Shown piece after piece: positions 49,033 through 58,162 of a stretch of 64,000 nucleotides of DNA. The notes below the pieces were generated by a model. It searched no databases. It worked only from the letters and a program-made list of their open reading frames with translations, and was not told the origin of the DNA. Source of the stretch: Gemmiger gallinarum. GTDB lineage: Bacteria; Bacillota; Clostridia; Oscillospirales; Ruminococcaceae. Position numbers and translations under genes: made by a program. The DNA lies in contig NZ_JADCKC010000001.1 in the NCBI RefSeq assembly GCF_014982805.1, forward strand, positions 620,001 to 684,000. The letters run 5' to 3'. The number at the start of each line of letters is the position of its first letter. Position 1 is the first letter of the stretch.

Positions 49033-50913
49033 TCAGTGTGCATAGACCTCGGCGGGCGGGGTGGTCTGCACAAAATACAGCTCATACCAGAGGATGAAGG
49101 AGTAGAAGCTCCAAATCTTGGTCATGTTCTTGGCACGGCCCGCCACATGGTCGTCCAGCAGGCGGCAGAGGGCGGCGGTGTCAAAGAACTTTTCCGCCAC
49201 CGGGCCGGTGAACTTTTCCCGCACCATGGCGGCGTACTTGTCCTGGCGCAGCCAGTCGTTGAGGGGTACCGGGAAGCCCAGCTTCTTGCGCTTGGCCACA
49301 CTGTCGGGCAGCTGTTTGAGAGCTGCGCCGCGCAGGGCGATCTTGGTTTCTTCCTTGCCGCTGCGGTATTTCTGGGGAATGCTGAGTGCCAGTTCCAGCA
49401 CCTCACGGTCCAGGAAGGGCACCCGCAGCTCCAGGCTGTTGGCCATGCTCATGCGGTCGGCCTTGAGCAGAATGTCGTAGAGCATCCAGGTGTGCATATC
49501 CACCCATTGCAGCTGGGTGGGCTCATCCAGACCGGCCACCTTGTCGAAATAGGGCTTGAAGTATTCCTCCGGACGCTTGCTGTGATAATCCTTCTTGAGG
49601 TACTGGTCCCGGTCCGCCGGGGAGGCAAAAACATAGTTGGCCCGCATATACCGCTCCCAGGGCTGCTTTGCCCCCCGCACCAGAAAATGCTTGCCCTTGA
49701 ACTCGGGCATATGGGAGGCCACCGCCCCCGCCGCCTTGCGGATGGGTTTGGGGACCTTCTTCTCATAGTCCATGAAGTGGACGGCCTGGCAGTACATGGG
49801 ATAGCCGCCGAACAGCTCGTCGGCGCCCTCGCCGGACAGCACCACCTTGACATACTTGCGGGCATTGCCCGCCAGGAAGTAGAGGGGCACCTCCGCCGGG
49901 TTGGGCATGGGCTCATCCAGATACCACTGGATCACCCGGTTGGCCTCAAAGAATTGGTCGGCGCTGACCTTGTTGGAAAGGTTGGGCACCCCGATCTCCC
50001 TGGAAAACTCCTGGGCATAGGGCAGCTCGGAGTACTTCTCCTCCTCGTAGCCCACCGAGAAACTCTTGACGTGGGGCGTGCCCTTGGCCACCTCGTTGAC
50101 CACAAAGCTGGAATCCACGCCGGAGGACAGGAAGCAGCCCACCTCCACGTCGGCGATCTGATGGGCGGCCACGCTCTCGGCAAAGGTGTCGGTGATTCGC
50201 TTTTCCCACTCTTCCAGCGACGGGTTCTCGTCAATGTGGTAGCGGATGTCATAGTAGCGGCGGATGTCCATGCGGCCATCCTTCCAGGTGAACATGTGGG
50301 CCCCCGGCAGCTTGTAGACGTTTTTGAACATCGTCTCCTCGTTGGGGATATACTCGATGCTCAGGTACTCGGGCAGGCGCTCCTCGTTGAGCTCCTTCTT
50401 GAAATCGGGATGGGCCAGAAAGCTCTTGATCTCGGAACCGAAGAGCAGCAGGCCGTCCTCATTATAATAGTAGAAGGGCTTGATGCCGAAGATGTCCCGG
50501 GCGCCGAACATGGTCCGGGTCTTTTTGTCCCACAGCACAAAGGTGAACATGCCCCGCAGGCGGGCGGGCAGGCCGTCGCCCCACTGCTCATAGCCGTGGA
50601 GCAGCACCTCGGTGTCGCTGCGGGTGGCGAAGGTATGCCCCGCCGCCACCAGTTCCTCCCGCAGCTGCTGGAAGTTGTAGATCTCACCGTTGAAGATGAC
50701 GACCATTGAGCCGTCCTCGTTGAACATGGGCTGTTTGCCGCCCTCCAGGTCGATGATGGACAGACGGCGGTGGCCCAACGCCACCTGGTCATCCACATAG
50801 TAGCCCTCGCCGTCCGGGCCGCGGTAGACGATCAGGTCGGCCATGGCCTTGACGATGCGCCGCGCCTCCTCGGCGTCCTGATGTGCCCGGGCAAATCCCG
50901 TGATACCGCACAT
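49033..50913 (-). CDS. asnB: Glutamine-dependent asparagine synthase-like amidotransferase (AsnB/AsnH family)
   Basis: A 626-residue class II amidotransferase. Cys2 after the initiator Met is the glutaminase nucleophile (MCGITGF), with RGPDGEG and NGEIYNF contacts; the C-terminal synthetase has the PPi-loop SSGVDSS and GEGADELFGGYP. It makes an amide from a carboxylate using ATP and glutamine. It follows the D-aspartate ligase gene by 33 bp in one operon, so, as with AsnH in Lactococcus, its substrate may be the beta- or alpha-carboxyl of cross-bridge D-Asp (or a stem-peptide carboxyl) rather than free aspartate. A paralogue lies in the divergent operon. Confidence 0.88.
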   Translation of the reverse strand: MCGITGFARAHQDAEEARRIVKAMADLIVYRGPDGEGYYVDDQVALGHRRLSIIDLEGGKQPMFNEDGSMVVIFNGEIYNFQQLREELVAAGHTFATRSDTEVLLHGYEQWGDGLPARLRGMFTFVLWDKKTRTMFGARDIFGIKPFYYYNEDGLLLFGSEIKSFLAHPDFKKELNEERLPEYLSIEYIPNEETMFKNVYKLPGAHMFTWKDGRMDIRRYYDIRYHIDENPSLEEWEKRITDTFAESVAAHQIADVEVGCFLSSGVDSSFVVNEVAKGTPHVKSFSVGYEEEKYSELPYAQEFSREIGVPNLSNKVSADQFFEANRVIQWYLDEPMPNPAEVPLYFLAGNARKYVKVVLSGEGADELFGGYPMYCQAVHFMDYEKKVPKPIRKAAGAVASHMPEFKGKHFLVRGAKQPWERYMRANYVFASPADRDQYLKKDYHSKRPEEYFKPYFDKVAGLDEPTQLQWVDMHTWMLYDILLKADRMSMANSLELRVPFLDREVLELALSIPQKYRSGKEETKIALRGAALKQLPDSVAKRKKLGFPVPLNDWLRQDKYAAMVREKFTGPVAEKFFDTAALCRLLDDHVAGRAKNMTKIWSFYSFILWYELYFVQTTPPAEVYAH

Positions 50914-50946
50914 AGCAGTTCCCTCCCCTATCTGATAAACAAAAAC

Positions 50947-52167
50947 TCAGTCGCGCAGGCTCTTGTTGCCGTAGTAGCGCGCCGTCTTGCGGTAGTAGTT
51001 GGCCTGGCTGCGCAGATACCACAGATACCGCTTGAGGTTGAAATCCTCCTTGCAGAACAGCTGGCGAGCGCACTTGCCCTCCTTTTTCAGGCGGGCGGCC
51101 TCGGCCAGCAGTTCCGGGTCCTTGAGATACTTGCGGATGACGCCGTAGGGGGCGATCATCCACAGGCTTTCGGTGTCGGCCTCGGTGTAGCCCAGGTCCT
51201 TGTGCAAAAGAACGTCCTCCACCAGCCACTTGGCCAGATTGTAGCCGCTGGCCGTGACAAAGTAGCTGGAACGCCCCTGGCGGGGGTTCATCTCGAACAG
51301 TTTATATTCCCCGGTGCGGGCGTCGTACTTCATGTCGAAGTTGGCAAAGCCTACCCAGCCCACGTCCTCCAGAAAGGCGCGCATCCGGGCCAGCAGTTCC
51401 CCGTCGTGCACCGACAGGATGGCTGCATAGTTGCCGATGCCCTCGGGGGTCTGCTCCTCCAGAAGCGGACGGCCCAGGGCCATCAGGTGCACCTTGCGGT
51501 CCAGGCCGCAGTAGGCGTTGAGCACCCGCATGCAGTTGTCGTCGCCGGGGATGTATTCCTGCAAAATCAGGTCGTCCTGGTAGCTGCTGCCGTAGATGGC
51601 CGCCGTAATGGCGTCGTACTCCTCCCGGTTCTGGGCCAGAAAGACCTTCTTCTTGTGGGGGAAGGAACAGTTCCAGTATTCCGCCGAGTTGCTCGCCTTG
51701 ATGATGCAGGGAAAATCAAAGGGAAGCTGGACGGTTTTATAGTTCTGCGCGTTACAGGTGGCGGTTTTGGGGTAAGAAAGTCCATGCCGCTCGCAGGCGC
51801 GGTAAAAATTGTCTTTTATGTCAAGATCCAACACGGTTTGCAGATCCGGACAGGCAAAATGATAATATGCCGCCAGTTCTTCCCGGTGGCGGGCCATCAG
51901 GATGGTGTATCCGTCCGCGCAGGAGACCAGCACCAGCTGACGGCCGGTATTGCGCCGGGCAAAGGAGACAAGCGTCGAGACAAAGACATCGTCCTCTTCC
52001 AAACGCGGCTCCAGAACGGCGATCTTCACCAGGCGGCTGTTTGCCGTGGCCACCAGAGCGCCCTTGCAGACCGCCACGCTGGTCACCCCATACTGCTGAT
52101 AAAAGCTGCGTGCCATGCCGTAGACGTTGGCGTCACTGCCCAGAAGCACCGGTAAAAAGTCCATCAT
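50947..52167 (-). CDS. D-aspartate ligase (ATP-grasp, AslA family)
   Basis: A 406-residue ATP-grasp ligase. As recalled, the E. faecium D-aspartate ligase Aslfm shares the start (PVLLGSDANVYGMARSF), CPDLQTVLDL-type linker, LPFDFPCIIKASNS, GDDNCMRVLNAY, GNYAAI, WVGFANFDMKYD and FEMNPRQGRSSYFVT segments. That enzyme activates the beta-carboxyl of D-Asp and attaches it to the epsilon-amine of the L-Lys in UDP-MurNAc-pentapeptide. ATG 52167 has AGAGG at 9 bases; the TTG at 52173 is less likely. It heads the leftward operon with asnB and the NifX-like gene, divergent from asnB2-murE. Confidence in the fold is high, in the substrate moderate. Confidence 0.78.
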   Translation of the reverse strand: MMDFLPVLLGSDANVYGMARSFYQQYGVTSVAVCKGALVATANSRLVKIAVLEPRLEEDDVFVSTLVSFARRNTGRQLVLVSCADGYTILMARHREELAAYYHFACPDLQTVLDLDIKDNFYRACERHGLSYPKTATCNAQNYKTVQLPFDFPCIIKASNSAEYWNCSFPHKKKVFLAQNREEYDAITAAIYGSSYQDDLILQEYIPGDDNCMRVLNAYCGLDRKVHLMALGRPLLEEQTPEGIGNYAAILSVHDGELLARMRAFLEDVGWVGFANFDMKYDARTGEYKLFEMNPRQGRSSYFVTASGYNLAKWLVEDVLLHKDLGYTEADTESLWMIAPYGVIRKYLKDPELLAEAARLKKEGKCARQLFCKEDFNLKRYLWYLRSQANYYRKTARYYGNKSLRD

Positions 52168-52324
52168 AGCCAAAAACCTCTTTTTGCAAAACAGGGCCCG
52201 CCATCCGTCCCGGCATCAAAAGGCCGGGTCGCGGCACTGCGGCGGAAGGCTGCGGCAAAATTTTGCAGTCTCCTCCGGCCGGCCAAATCCCGGCATCCCT
52301 GTACATACTTATAGTATATGGGAT

Positions 52325-52353
52325 ATTTTACTTCCAATCGCTCTGCGTGTCAA
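52325..52353 (-). promoter_or_regulatory. Promoter of the D-aspartate ligase operon
   Basis: Leftward TTGACA (52353-52348), 17 bp, TAAAAT (52330-52325). The leader of about 150 bp shows no known riboswitch. Confidence 0.82.
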
Positions 52354-52498
52354 TTCTGACAGGCAGGCTTGGCACAAAGGGCAGAGAGTCGCCTTAGCGT
52401 CGGTTTCCGGCCTTCGGAATGTAAAAATATCACATTTGCCGCCGCCCAAAAAGGCAGAATTTACACCGGGAATGCTTTTCAACCGCAAGGCAAGCGTG

Positions 52499-52504
52499 TA
52501 TAAT
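52499..52504 (+). promoter_or_regulatory. -10 element of the asnB2-murE operon
   Basis: TATAAT with only a weak -35 (TTTTCA at 52476-52481, 17-bp spacing); 37 bp upstream of the ATG. Confidence 0.5.
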
Positions 52505-52541
52505 AGCGATATTGAACGCATAAGGATAGAGGAATCGCAAT

Positions 52542-54374
52542 ATGTGTGGAATCGTAGGATTTGTCGGCGCACGCGCCGATATGGATGAAATTTTGCAGGC
52601 CATGATGGACCGCATCGTTCACCGCGGTCCCGACGGTGAAGGCCGCTTTGTGGACGGGCAGGTCGCCCTGGGTCACCGCCGCCTGTCCATCATCGACCTG
52701 GAGGGCGGCAAGCAGCCTATGTTCAACGAGGACGGCTCCCTGGTGGTGGTCTTCAACGGCGAGGTCTATAACTTCCAGGAGTTGCGGGAGCAGCTGCTGG
52801 CCGCCGGGCACACCTTTGCCACCCGCAGCGACACCGAGGTGCTGCTGCATGGCTATGAGGAATGGGGCAAGGAACTGCTGGACCGGCTGCGGGGCATGTT
52901 CACCTTTGCCCTGTGGGATTCCCGGGCAAAGACGCTGCTGCTGGCCCGTGACCACTTCGGCATCAAGCCGCTGTACTACTACCAGAACCCCGAGACCGGC
53001 ACCCTGATGTTCGGTTCCGAGATCAAGAGCTTTCTGGCCCATCCCGAGTTCCAGAAGGAACTGAACCGGGATCAGCTGGAACTCTACCTCTCCTATCAGT
53101 ATTCCCCGGGAGAGGACACCTTCTTCAAGGGCGTGAAAAAACTGCTGCCCGCCCACTGGCTGGAATGGAAGGACGGCACCGTGACGGTGCAGCGGTACTG
53201 GGAGCCTTCCTTTACCCCCGACCACTCCCTCACCCTGGAGCAGTGGGAGGATGAGATCAGCGACGCCATGAAGGAGAGCGTCTCCGCCCACAAGATCGCC
53301 GACGTGGAGGTAGGCAGCTTCCTTTCCTCCGGCGTGGACTCCAGCTATATGGCGGCCCTGGCCAATGTGGACAAAACCTTTACCGTGGGCTTTGCTGACA
53401 AACAGTACGACGAGACCGACTACGCCCGGGAGTTCTCCCAGCACATCGGCGTCAAGAACTTTGCCTACCGCATCACCCCGGAGGAATACTGGGTCAATCT
53501 GGGCAAGATCCAGTATCACATGGATGAGCCCCTGGCCGACGCGGCCTCGGTGGCGCTCTACTTCGTCAACCGGGAGGCCTCCAGGCAGGTCAAGGTCTGT
53601 CTGTCCGGCGAGGGTGCCGACGAATTTTTCGGCGGCTACAACATTTATAAAGAGCCCTTCACCGTCAGCTGGTACGACCGCCTGCCCCTGTGGCTGCGGC
53701 GGGCTGTGGGCTCGGTGGCGGAATGCCTGCCCCCGGTGCACGGCGTCAACTTCCTGGTGCGCCGTTCCCGCCCGCTGGAGGAGCGCTATATCGGCAACAC
53801 CAACCTGATGGATGAGCGCCGCAAAAAGCATCTGCTCAAAGACTACCGCGGCACTGTCAAACCCACCGACCTGTCCCGCAAGCTGTTTGACAAGACCAAA
53901 GGTCAGGACGCCGTGACCCGGATGGAGTTCTGCGACCTGAACCTGTGGATGGTGGGCGATATTCTGCTCAAGGCCGACAAGATGAGCATGGCCAACAGTC
54001 TGGAGCTGCGGGTGCCCTTCCTGGACAAAAAAGTGTTTGAGCTGGCCCGGCGCATTCCCACCGAGTGCAAGGTCAACGCCGCCCAGACCAAGATTGCCAT
54101 GCGCGGCGCGGCGGAAAAGACCATTCCCGCCCGCACCGCCGACAAGAAGAAGCTGGGCTTCCCTGTTCCGGTGCGCGCCTGGCTGCGGGACGAACAATAC
54201 GCCGGTATCGTCCGGGAGGCATTCAACGCGCCTGCCGCAGCGGAATTTTTCAATGTGAAGGAACTGAACCGGATGCTGGACCAGCATGTCTCGGGCAAGC
54301 GGGACAACTGGCGGCAGATCTGGTGTGTCTTTATTTTCCTTGTCTGGTATGACGAATATTTTGTAAAACGGTGA
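52542..54374 (+). CDS. asnB: Second asparagine synthase-like amidotransferase
   Basis: A 610-residue paralogue of the divergent amidotransferase with the same motifs: Cys2 (MCGIVGF), RGPDGEG, SSGVDSS and GEGADEFFGGYN. The two proteins are clearly alike along their length and may have arisen by duplication, but the second is directly followed by murE (10 bp). In lactobacilli an AsnB-type enzyme amidates the stem-peptide DAP; in lactococci AsnH amidates bridge D-Asp. Two copies here could act on two different carboxyls of the peptidoglycan precursor. Simple L-asparagine synthesis remains possible for one of them. Confidence 0.87.
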   Translation: MCGIVGFVGARADMDEILQAMMDRIVHRGPDGEGRFVDGQVALGHRRLSIIDLEGGKQPMFNEDGSLVVVFNGEVYNFQELREQLLAAGHTFATRSDTEVLLHGYEEWGKELLDRLRGMFTFALWDSRAKTLLLARDHFGIKPLYYYQNPETGTLMFGSEIKSFLAHPEFQKELNRDQLELYLSYQYSPGEDTFFKGVKKLLPAHWLEWKDGTVTVQRYWEPSFTPDHSLTLEQWEDEISDAMKESVSAHKIADVEVGSFLSSGVDSSYMAALANVDKTFTVGFADKQYDETDYAREFSQHIGVKNFAYRITPEEYWVNLGKIQYHMDEPLADAASVALYFVNREASRQVKVCLSGEGADEFFGGYNIYKEPFTVSWYDRLPLWLRRAVGSVAECLPPVHGVNFLVRRSRPLEERYIGNTNLMDERRKKHLLKDYRGTVKPTDLSRKLFDKTKGQDAVTRMEFCDLNLWMVGDILLKADKMSMANSLELRVPFLDKKVFELARRIPTECKVNAAQTKIAMRGAAEKTIPARTADKKKLGFPVPVRAWLRDEQYAGIVREAFNAPAAAEFFNVKELNRMLDQHVSGKRDNWRQIWCVFIFLVWYDEYFVKR

Positions 54375-54384
54375 GGTAAGAGTC

Positions 54385-55878
54385 ATGCTTTTGAAACATC
54401 TGGTCAAGGATATCTCCTATACCCTGGTGCAGGGCAGTCTGAACACTGAGGTATCCGACATTTATTACGACTCCCGCAAGATGACGCCGGGCGGCCTCTT
54501 TGTCTGCATCGTGGGCACCCAGCGGGACAGCCATGAGTTTGCGGCCGACGTGGTGGCCAAGGGCGCTGCCACCCTGGTCATCCAGCACGATCTGCCCGCC
54601 GAGGTGGTGGCCGCCATGCCCCAGGTGACCATCCTGAAAACCGACAACACTCGCTATGCCATGGCCATGCTGGCAGCCGCCTACTTCGGCCACCCCGCCG
54701 GGGAGATGACCATGATCGGCGTGACCGGCACCAAGGGCAAGACCACTACCACCCACATGATCAAGGCAGTGCTGGAAGCCGCCGGCCACCGGGTGGGCAT
54801 GATCGGCACCAACGGCGTCTACTACCCCAACCATCACTACGACCTGAACAACACCACCCCCGAAAGCTACGACCTGCAGCGCATTCTGCGCCAGCTGGCC
54901 GATGCCGGGTGTGACAGCTGCGTCATGGAGGTTTCCAGCCAGGGCATCATGATGGACCGCGTAGCAGGGGTTCGCTACAAGATCGGCGTGTTCACCAACC
55001 TGTATCCCGACCACATCGGTCCCGGCGAGCACCAGAGCTTTGAGGAGTACCGCTCCTGGAAGGGTCATCTCTTCCGCCGGTGCGAGATCGGCGTGGTCAA
55101 TGCCGACGACGAGAACACCGCTCCCCTGCTGGAGGGCCACACCTGCCGGGTGACCACCTACGGCATCGACGCTGCCGATGCCGACTTCCGTGCCGGGCAT
55201 GAGTACAAACTGCTGCGTACCAAGAATATGCTGGGCGTAGCCTTCCATGTTTCCGGCCGGGAGGAGATGGACGTTCAGGTCAACATGCCGGGACTGTTCA
55301 GCATCTACAATGCTCTGGCCACCATTGCAGTGGCAAAAGAGCTGGGTTTGCCCGACGAGGCCATCCATCAGGGCCTTTCCACCGCCGTGGTCAAGGGCCG
55401 GGTGGAGCTGGTGCCGGTGAGTCACCGGTTCACCATCCTCCTGGACTACGCCCACAACGAGGCAGCAACCGAGAGCCTGATGGAAACCCTGCGGGCCTAC
55501 AAGCCCACCCGTCTGGTGGTGGTCTTTGGCTGCGGCGGCAACCGCAGCAAGCTGCGCCGCTACGGCATGGGTGAGGTCTGTGCCAAGCTGGCCGACTTCT
55601 GCATCCTGACCGAGGACAACAACCGCTTTGAAAAGGTGGAGGACATCATCGCCGACATCAAGGTGGGCATGAACAAGGGCAATCCCGACGCCAAGTACGT
55701 GGAGATCCCCGACCGTCTGGATGCTTTGCACTACGCCATCGACAACGCTCAGGACGGCGACATGATCGCGGTCATCGGCAAGGGGCACGAGGCTTACCGG
55801 GACCGGGAGGGCATCAAAACGCCTTTCCTGGAGCGGGAGCTGATCGAGGAGTATGCCGCCGAGAAGGGCATCGAGTAA
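54385..55878 (+). CDS. murE: UDP-N-acetylmuramoyl-tripeptide synthetase (MurE)
   Basis: A 497-residue Mur ligase that adds the third stem residue to UDP-MurNAc-L-Ala-D-Glu. N-terminal UDP-binding domain (YDSRKMTPGGLFV), P-loop GTKGKTTT at 115-122, TTPES substrate contact, central-domain NLYPDHIG, and the C-terminal domain with DYAHN. The residue-3 specificity motif, DNPR in DAP-adding enzymes, reads D411-N412-N413-R414 (TEDNNRFEK) here. With a D-Asp ligase nearby, L-Lys or L-Orn is a real possibility. It lies 10 bp after asnB2. Confidence 0.88.
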   Translation: MLLKHLVKDISYTLVQGSLNTEVSDIYYDSRKMTPGGLFVCIVGTQRDSHEFAADVVAKGAATLVIQHDLPAEVVAAMPQVTILKTDNTRYAMAMLAAAYFGHPAGEMTMIGVTGTKGKTTTTHMIKAVLEAAGHRVGMIGTNGVYYPNHHYDLNNTTPESYDLQRILRQLADAGCDSCVMEVSSQGIMMDRVAGVRYKIGVFTNLYPDHIGPGEHQSFEEYRSWKGHLFRRCEIGVVNADDENTAPLLEGHTCRVTTYGIDAADADFRAGHEYKLLRTKNMLGVAFHVSGREEMDVQVNMPGLFSIYNALATIAVAKELGLPDEAIHQGLSTAVVKGRVELVPVSHRFTILLDYAHNEAATESLMETLRAYKPTRLVVVFGCGGNRSKLRRYGMGEVCAKLADFCILTEDNNRFEKVEDIIADIKVGMNKGNPDAKYVEIPDRLDALHYAIDNAQDGDMIAVIGKGHEAYRDREGIKTPFLERELIEEYAAEKGIE

Positions 55879-55906
55879 GCTTCTCTCCGAATACAGTACC
55901 TAAACA

Positions 55907-55946
55907 GAACAGGGCATGGACCCAAAAGTCCATGCCCTGTTTGTTT
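55907..55946. terminator. Bidirectional terminator after murE
   Basis: AACAGGGCATGGAC and GTCCATGCCCTGTT form a perfect 14-bp stem; TTTGTTTTTG follows rightward. Confidence 0.85.
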
Positions 55947-55951
55947 TTGTA

Positions 55952-57070
55952 TTATGCCGTAAGGTTCTTTTGCCCGTCCAGCCGGCTGCGGATGGCCCGC
56001 CAGATGGCCAGCACCCCCGCCGGCAGCAGTTTATACCAGATGTTTGCCACCAGGTTGAACAGCCCCGCAATGGGTGCCGAGGCAAACAGGCAGATGGTTC
56101 CGCCTGCTGCCAGGAATACCCAGCCTGCCACGGCAGCCACTTCCTTTTCTCCGGCGATGGCATAAGTGCCCAGCTCCACCAGGAAGGCGTAAACCGGCAT
56201 ATGCATGATATAGACGGGCAGCGTCCGTTTGCCCAGAGAGGCCAGCGTCCGCACATTGCCCAGAAAAGCAATAAGCACCAGGGAGGTCAGAATACCGATG
56301 AGATAAAACCATGCCCGGTCCTCCATGGTGTAGCCGTCATTATAGGCCACATCATTGAAAATACGCGCCCCCTCATAGACCGGCTCGGGCGCTTCCAGAA
56401 TCAGATGCATCCAGTAGCCGTATACCCCCAGAAAGGCCGCGCCGGACAGAAGCCGCAGCGGAATGAACCGCATGGCCGCCCGGAACCAGCAGTCGATCTC
56501 CTGACGGAAGAGCACTCCCGCCGCAAAGAAGGGAAAGAAGCAGAACACCCGGTTGAGGGAGTATTTCCACTCCATGCCCCCGGCCCAGAGCCCCAGGGCT
56601 ACCGCTGCGGCCAGGCCCAGAATCCGTCCCGGTATCCAGAGTTTATCCCGCAGCAGAGCCAGCAGAGGCACCGTCAGCTCCCAGAAAATGAGGGCGTAGA
56701 GATACCACATATGCCGCCAGGGGGTGACCAGCAGCTGCAGGGTATCCCCCGCCGCCGTCAGGTCCTCAGTGAGGACATACTGCCGGAACAGCAAAAGCCC
56801 GCCCTGACAGAGCAGGTACAGCCAGACCTGCTGAAAGATCAGCTTGAACACATTGAACTTGGCAACCAGTCCGCTGCACAAACAGAACAGCGCCATGTGA
56901 AACAGATACATGCACTCGAAGCTGCCGTTGAAGATGGGGGAATTTCCCCGGTAATATTCCTCAAAATGGCCCCACACCACCAGAATGATGCCCAGGCCTT
57001 TCATCGCATCCACGTAGACCCGTCTTGCCGGTTTCTTGATCTCCGCCGGGGCGTTTTGCGTTTCTGCCAT
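55952..57070 (-). CDS. Acyltransferase family 3 membrane protein
   Basis: A 372-residue protein with ten hydrophobic segments. It starts with the family motif R-V-Y-V-D-A-M-K-G-L-G-I-I-L-V-V-W-G-H, in which the His (near residue 35) is catalytic, and has the later MWYLYALIFWELTVPL and YIMHMPVY segments of acyltransferase-3 (OafA/NolL-like) enzymes. These add acetyl or other acyl groups to surface sugars using acyl-CoA. It follows the hexapeptide transferase gene by 27 bp in the same operon, next to wall genes, so surface glycan or peptidoglycan decoration is plausible. Confidence 0.82.
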   Translation of the reverse strand: MAETQNAPAEIKKPARRVYVDAMKGLGIILVVWGHFEEYYRGNSPIFNGSFECMYLFHMALFCLCSGLVAKFNVFKLIFQQVWLYLLCQGGLLLFRQYVLTEDLTAAGDTLQLLVTPWRHMWYLYALIFWELTVPLLALLRDKLWIPGRILGLAAAVALGLWAGGMEWKYSLNRVFCFFPFFAAGVLFRQEIDCWFRAAMRFIPLRLLSGAAFLGVYGYWMHLILEAPEPVYEGARIFNDVAYNDGYTMEDRAWFYLIGILTSLVLIAFLGNVRTLASLGKRTLPVYIMHMPVYAFLVELGTYAIAGEKEVAAVAGWVFLAAGGTICLFASAPIAGLFNLVANIWYKLLPAGVLAIWRAIRSRLDGQKNLTA

Positions 57071-57097
57071 AAAATGTCTCCTTTCTGCCGGGGTGCG

Positions 57098-57634
57098 TCA
57101 CCGGACGGCTGCCGGGATTTCCCAGGGGGAACGGATCACCTGTCCGCTGTCCACCTTGGTGCAGCTTTCCAGACGGGCACCCGCTTTCACGATGGCCCCC
57201 GGCGCTGCATGGACCCCATCTCCCAGCACCACGTCATGGTCGATGCTTGCCCCCGCGTTGAGGATGCATCCCGCCCCCGCCACGGTGCGGGCACCCACCC
57301 AGCACAGCGGCAGCACCACGGTCCCCTCTCCCAGCCGGGCCGACGGACAGACAAAGGCCCGGGAATGTACAAACACCGGCAGGCGGTACCCTGCCGCCCG
57401 CAACCGGTCGATGAGTTCCAGCCGCAGGGCGTTATTTCCCACCGCTGCAAAGGCGTCGGGGCAGAGGGCGCGCAGGTCTGGCCGTTCCAGATCGTCCAGG
57501 CGGCCCGCACAGTCGGGGGCGTTGTCGTCCAGGAACAGCACCTTCTCATACAATCCCGTTTCCGTCAGCAGCTCGGCCAGCTCGGTGCCGAAGCCGCCTT
57601 TGCCCAGAACGAGTGCGCTCTTTTGCCGTGTCAT
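57098..57634 (-). CDS. NeuD/PglD-like sugar O/N-acyltransferase with hexapeptide repeats
   Basis: A 178-residue cytoplasmic protein. The N-terminal part is a Rossmann-like domain (ALVLGKGGFGTELAELL, VLFLDDN) as in PglD/NeuD acetyltransferases, followed by left-handed beta-helix hexapeptide repeats (GEGTVVLPLCWVGARTVAGAGCILNAGASIDHDVVLGDGVH); the His in IDHDVVLG is the likely catalytic base. ATG 57634 is chosen because it gives the standard start of the fold and a purine-rich SD (AGGCAGGGA). It heads the operon with the acyltransferase-3 gene. Confidence 0.82.
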   Translation of the reverse strand: MTRQKSALVLGKGGFGTELAELLTETGLYEKVLFLDDNAPDCAGRLDDLERPDLRALCPDAFAAVGNNALRLELIDRLRAAGYRLPVFVHSRAFVCPSARLGEGTVVLPLCWVGARTVAGAGCILNAGASIDHDVVLGDGVHAAPGAIVKAGARLESCTKVDSGQVIRSPWEIPAAVR

Positions 57635-58107
57635 CCGTATCCCTGCCTTTCGCTGCGGGGAGGCTTCCCCGCCGGTTTTGCCCACATTATACCATAGATC
57701 GGATGCCTTGTGCGGCGGATTCTCACCTTTGACGGGAAAAGGTTGTAAATTTTCTGTGGACATTCCCGCTGCGTCTGCAGCACCCATGGGCAGAGGCTTC
57801 AAAAAGTCATACTTTTGCCTGTTTGTTTCTGGTAAAATTGCTAAAATGTCGTTTTTTGACATTGCCCCACTGGCAACTTAGCCGAAATGCTCCCGCTCTG
57901 CTTGCAATTTGCCCGCCGGGGATTTACACTGAACGTACAGGGCGGTTTCCGCAGGATCTGTTTTTGCCCGGTTTTCTCAGCATTCGGGCAGCAAATTTTG
58001 TGCAAGGGGGATTGACTGTGTCTTGTATCCGGACGCAGGTTCGCTCGAAAGAAGCGGGCAGCATGTTTTCTCCCTCTCGCCGTGTATCCATATGTCCGTA
58101 ACCCGCA
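57635..58107. other. Long intergenic region before the purine operon
   Basis: About 470 bp without a convincing gene. It must hold the leftward promoter of the acyltransferase pair and the rightward promoter of purE; several weak -10-like hexamers (TAAAAT near 57833 and 57843) are present but no consensus pair. No purine or PRPP riboswitch motif was recognised. Confidence 0.4.
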
Positions 58108-58148
58108 AGCGCAGTGCACCATAACCGCACTGCGCTGTTTACTTTTTC
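58108..58148 (+). promoter_or_regulatory. Terminator-like hairpin in the purE leader
   Basis: AGCGCAGTGC (58108-58117) pairs perfectly with GCACTGCGCT (58127-58136), followed by GTTTACTTTTT and, at once, the purE SD (AGGAGGG). It could be an attenuator of the purine operon or the terminator of an upstream leader RNA. Confidence 0.5.
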
Positions 58149-58162
58149 AGGAGGGCAGTAAA

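Noticed and set aside
57635-58162. Purine or PRPP riboswitch upstream of purE
   Set aside because: The conserved purine-aptamer loops and three-way junction could not be found; only a single terminator-like hairpin is visible.
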